Origin: Stichopus chloronotus
Taxonomy: Eukaryota > Echinodermata > Holothuroidea > Aspidochirotida > Stichopodidae
Length of the DNA stretch: 64,000 nt
Direction: 5' to 3'
Assembly: GCA_021234535.1 (NCBI GenBank)
Contig: CM037848.1
Coordinates: 15,269,444 to 15,333,443, forward strand
Both the position numbers and the translations under genes were made by a program. Positions 62,910 through 64,000 of this stretch are shown here, piece by piece (position 1 is the stretch's first letter; every line of letters begins with the position of its first letter). The notes beneath the pieces were generated by a model. It did no database searches. It was given only the letters and a program-made list of their open reading frames with translations, and had not been told where the DNA came from.

Positions 62910-63177
62910 CGTTTTAGGTCGGCGGAGTAAAAAAATGCATAAACCTTTACACTCACATCGAAAAACTGTTGACTTCTAGTGTAAAATCTAATCACCTATT
63001 GTACGGAAACTCGAATGTGCCATGAAAGTTCAAAACTCAGCTTTCTGTAAGGTGGTAGGTCATATGTGTCGAGAAAACTTCTGCAAGGCTTTGAAGACCA
63101 CATTACTTTTACGATTCAGTGTGTGGCTGTTAATAGGGGTATGCTACCAAAAGTAGGCATCTAAATGATTCAATGTA
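62910..63177. other. nothing recognised
   Basis: No gene, ribozyme or repeat was identified between the Penelope-like fragment and the last R1 copy. Confidence 0.35.
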
Positions 63178-64000
63178 TGCGGAGCGTCACCATCGATTGG
63201 TACCGCGAATGTTTTGGACATAAGTACATGTCAGACGGCAATTCGCAGATCTATTTTCAAAATAACAAATTTCATTCAAGCATTTTTAATAGTTTATCAC
63301 ACTGACTACAAATAGCCATCTAAGAAAACGTGGTCATTTAAATGTAGCCTACAAAGACAATGAAAGAAGTGACAAAACACACCCATGCCTTCCAGTAAAC
63401 AGTTTCTGTAGATTCAATTCGAAGGAAAATTCGGCTTGACGAAATTGAAGCAGTCCTTGCGTACCTGAACATTTTGGGCTTTACAACCTCTCCCCCATGG
63501 TCGGAATGGTATTTTCCGGGTGATCTGGACTTCCATTACCCAGCCTTGAAACAGGGCCCTCATGACTGTAATTCTTAAATTAAAAAGTAAAACATCAGTC
63601 TATTCAAAACTAATTCGGATTGCTCTTATCTAGAAATTATGCTAAAGAAATTTTCTGACAAGTTCATTAAACAGTTTTTACTTTCTAACCATAACCATTT
63701 CTTTTTGAGAAATTCTCAACTAGCGTGACCTTAAAAAATCTGGTGTAATATTTTGAATCTATTCTAGTCCTTCTTGTACCGATAACTTTTGAAAATGACA
63801 GTCACAACGAAAATATGCCATACAATAGTATTTTCATAGATAAGGAAGTATGAGAAGAGTGATGGTTGGTCTACATCTGTGAGAAGGTTGTAAGGGAAGA
63901 GGTGTCCCCACCCCAAACTTAGATACAATCTAGTGCAACACTTGTCTTCTTTTGAAGTCATAAAATGTGCTAGATTGAGATATGAAAAGTTCCGACTGGT
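63178..64000 (+). repeat. interspersed repeat (family R1), long copy running off the window
   Basis: Aligns with 15481-16090 and on to about 16500: 'GCGGAGCGTCACCATCGATTGG', 'CATGGTCGGAATGG', 'AGCCTTGAAACAGGG', 'AAAACATCAGTCTATTC', 'AGAAGAGTGATGGTTGGT', 'TGTAAGGGAAGAGGTGTC', and 'GTCATAAAATGTGCTAGATTGAGATATGAAAA' at the window end. It has no (TA)n tract, so the TA expansion at 16.1 kb is specific to that copy. Confidence 0.75.

Overview
This is eukaryotic genomic DNA from an animal. It is AT-rich, has long introns with GT-AG borders, and is full of transposon relics, microsatellites and unusually many poly-G/poly-C tracts. The only confidently recognised host genes are two short peptidoglycan recognition proteins (PGRPs). 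Both carry a predicted signal peptide and a complete set of zinc-amidase residues. Their presence, together with LINE and Penelope-like relics, suggests a marine invertebrate, perhaps an echinoderm such as a sea cucumber. That placement is an inference from gene content and texture, not from a search.

Layout. 1-9.3 kb: a possible terminal exon of an unidentified gene (about 131-604), a pair of inverted repeats, a decayed CR1-like LINE (2.6-3.65 kb), a short hairpin, an interspersed repeat at 5 kb and a decayed minus-strand LINE (5.95-7.1 kb). 9.39-22.75 kb: PGRP gene A in seven coding exons, 204 aa, with repeat-filled introns. 22.75-30.4 kb: intergenic, with a large CAT/ATG trinucleotide array (24.73-25.05 kb), a 25.95 kb repeat and a 9 x 11-bp minisatellite. 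30.43-37.32 kb: PGRP gene B in seven coding exons, 206 aa, with identical exon phases and the same 25-nt second coding exon. 37.3-62 kb: intergenic or unidentified sequence. It holds a LINE 3' half (39.9-41.1 kb), a perfect 30-bp hairpin (45.0 kb), degenerate tandem arrays, a 1.26-kb terminal-inverted-repeat element with a second inverted-repeat element nested inside it (52.1-53.4 kb), and one candidate terminal exon (56.86-57.0 kb). 62.3-62.8 kb: the GIY-YIG end of a Penelope-like element on the minus strand. Its stop codon lies inside a sequence that folds as a complete hammerhead ribozyme.

How the genes relate. A and B are tandem, same-strand paralogues predicted to make secreted N-acetylmuramoyl-L-alanine amidases of innate immunity. 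Their fourth exons are about 92% identical, against about 63% for the next exon, which suggests gene conversion. The most striking non-gene finding is the hammerhead motif at 62305-62355. It belongs to a known class of Penelope-associated ribozymes, and this copy has the invariant core and three supporting stems. All splice models here come from reading the sequence, without transcript evidence.
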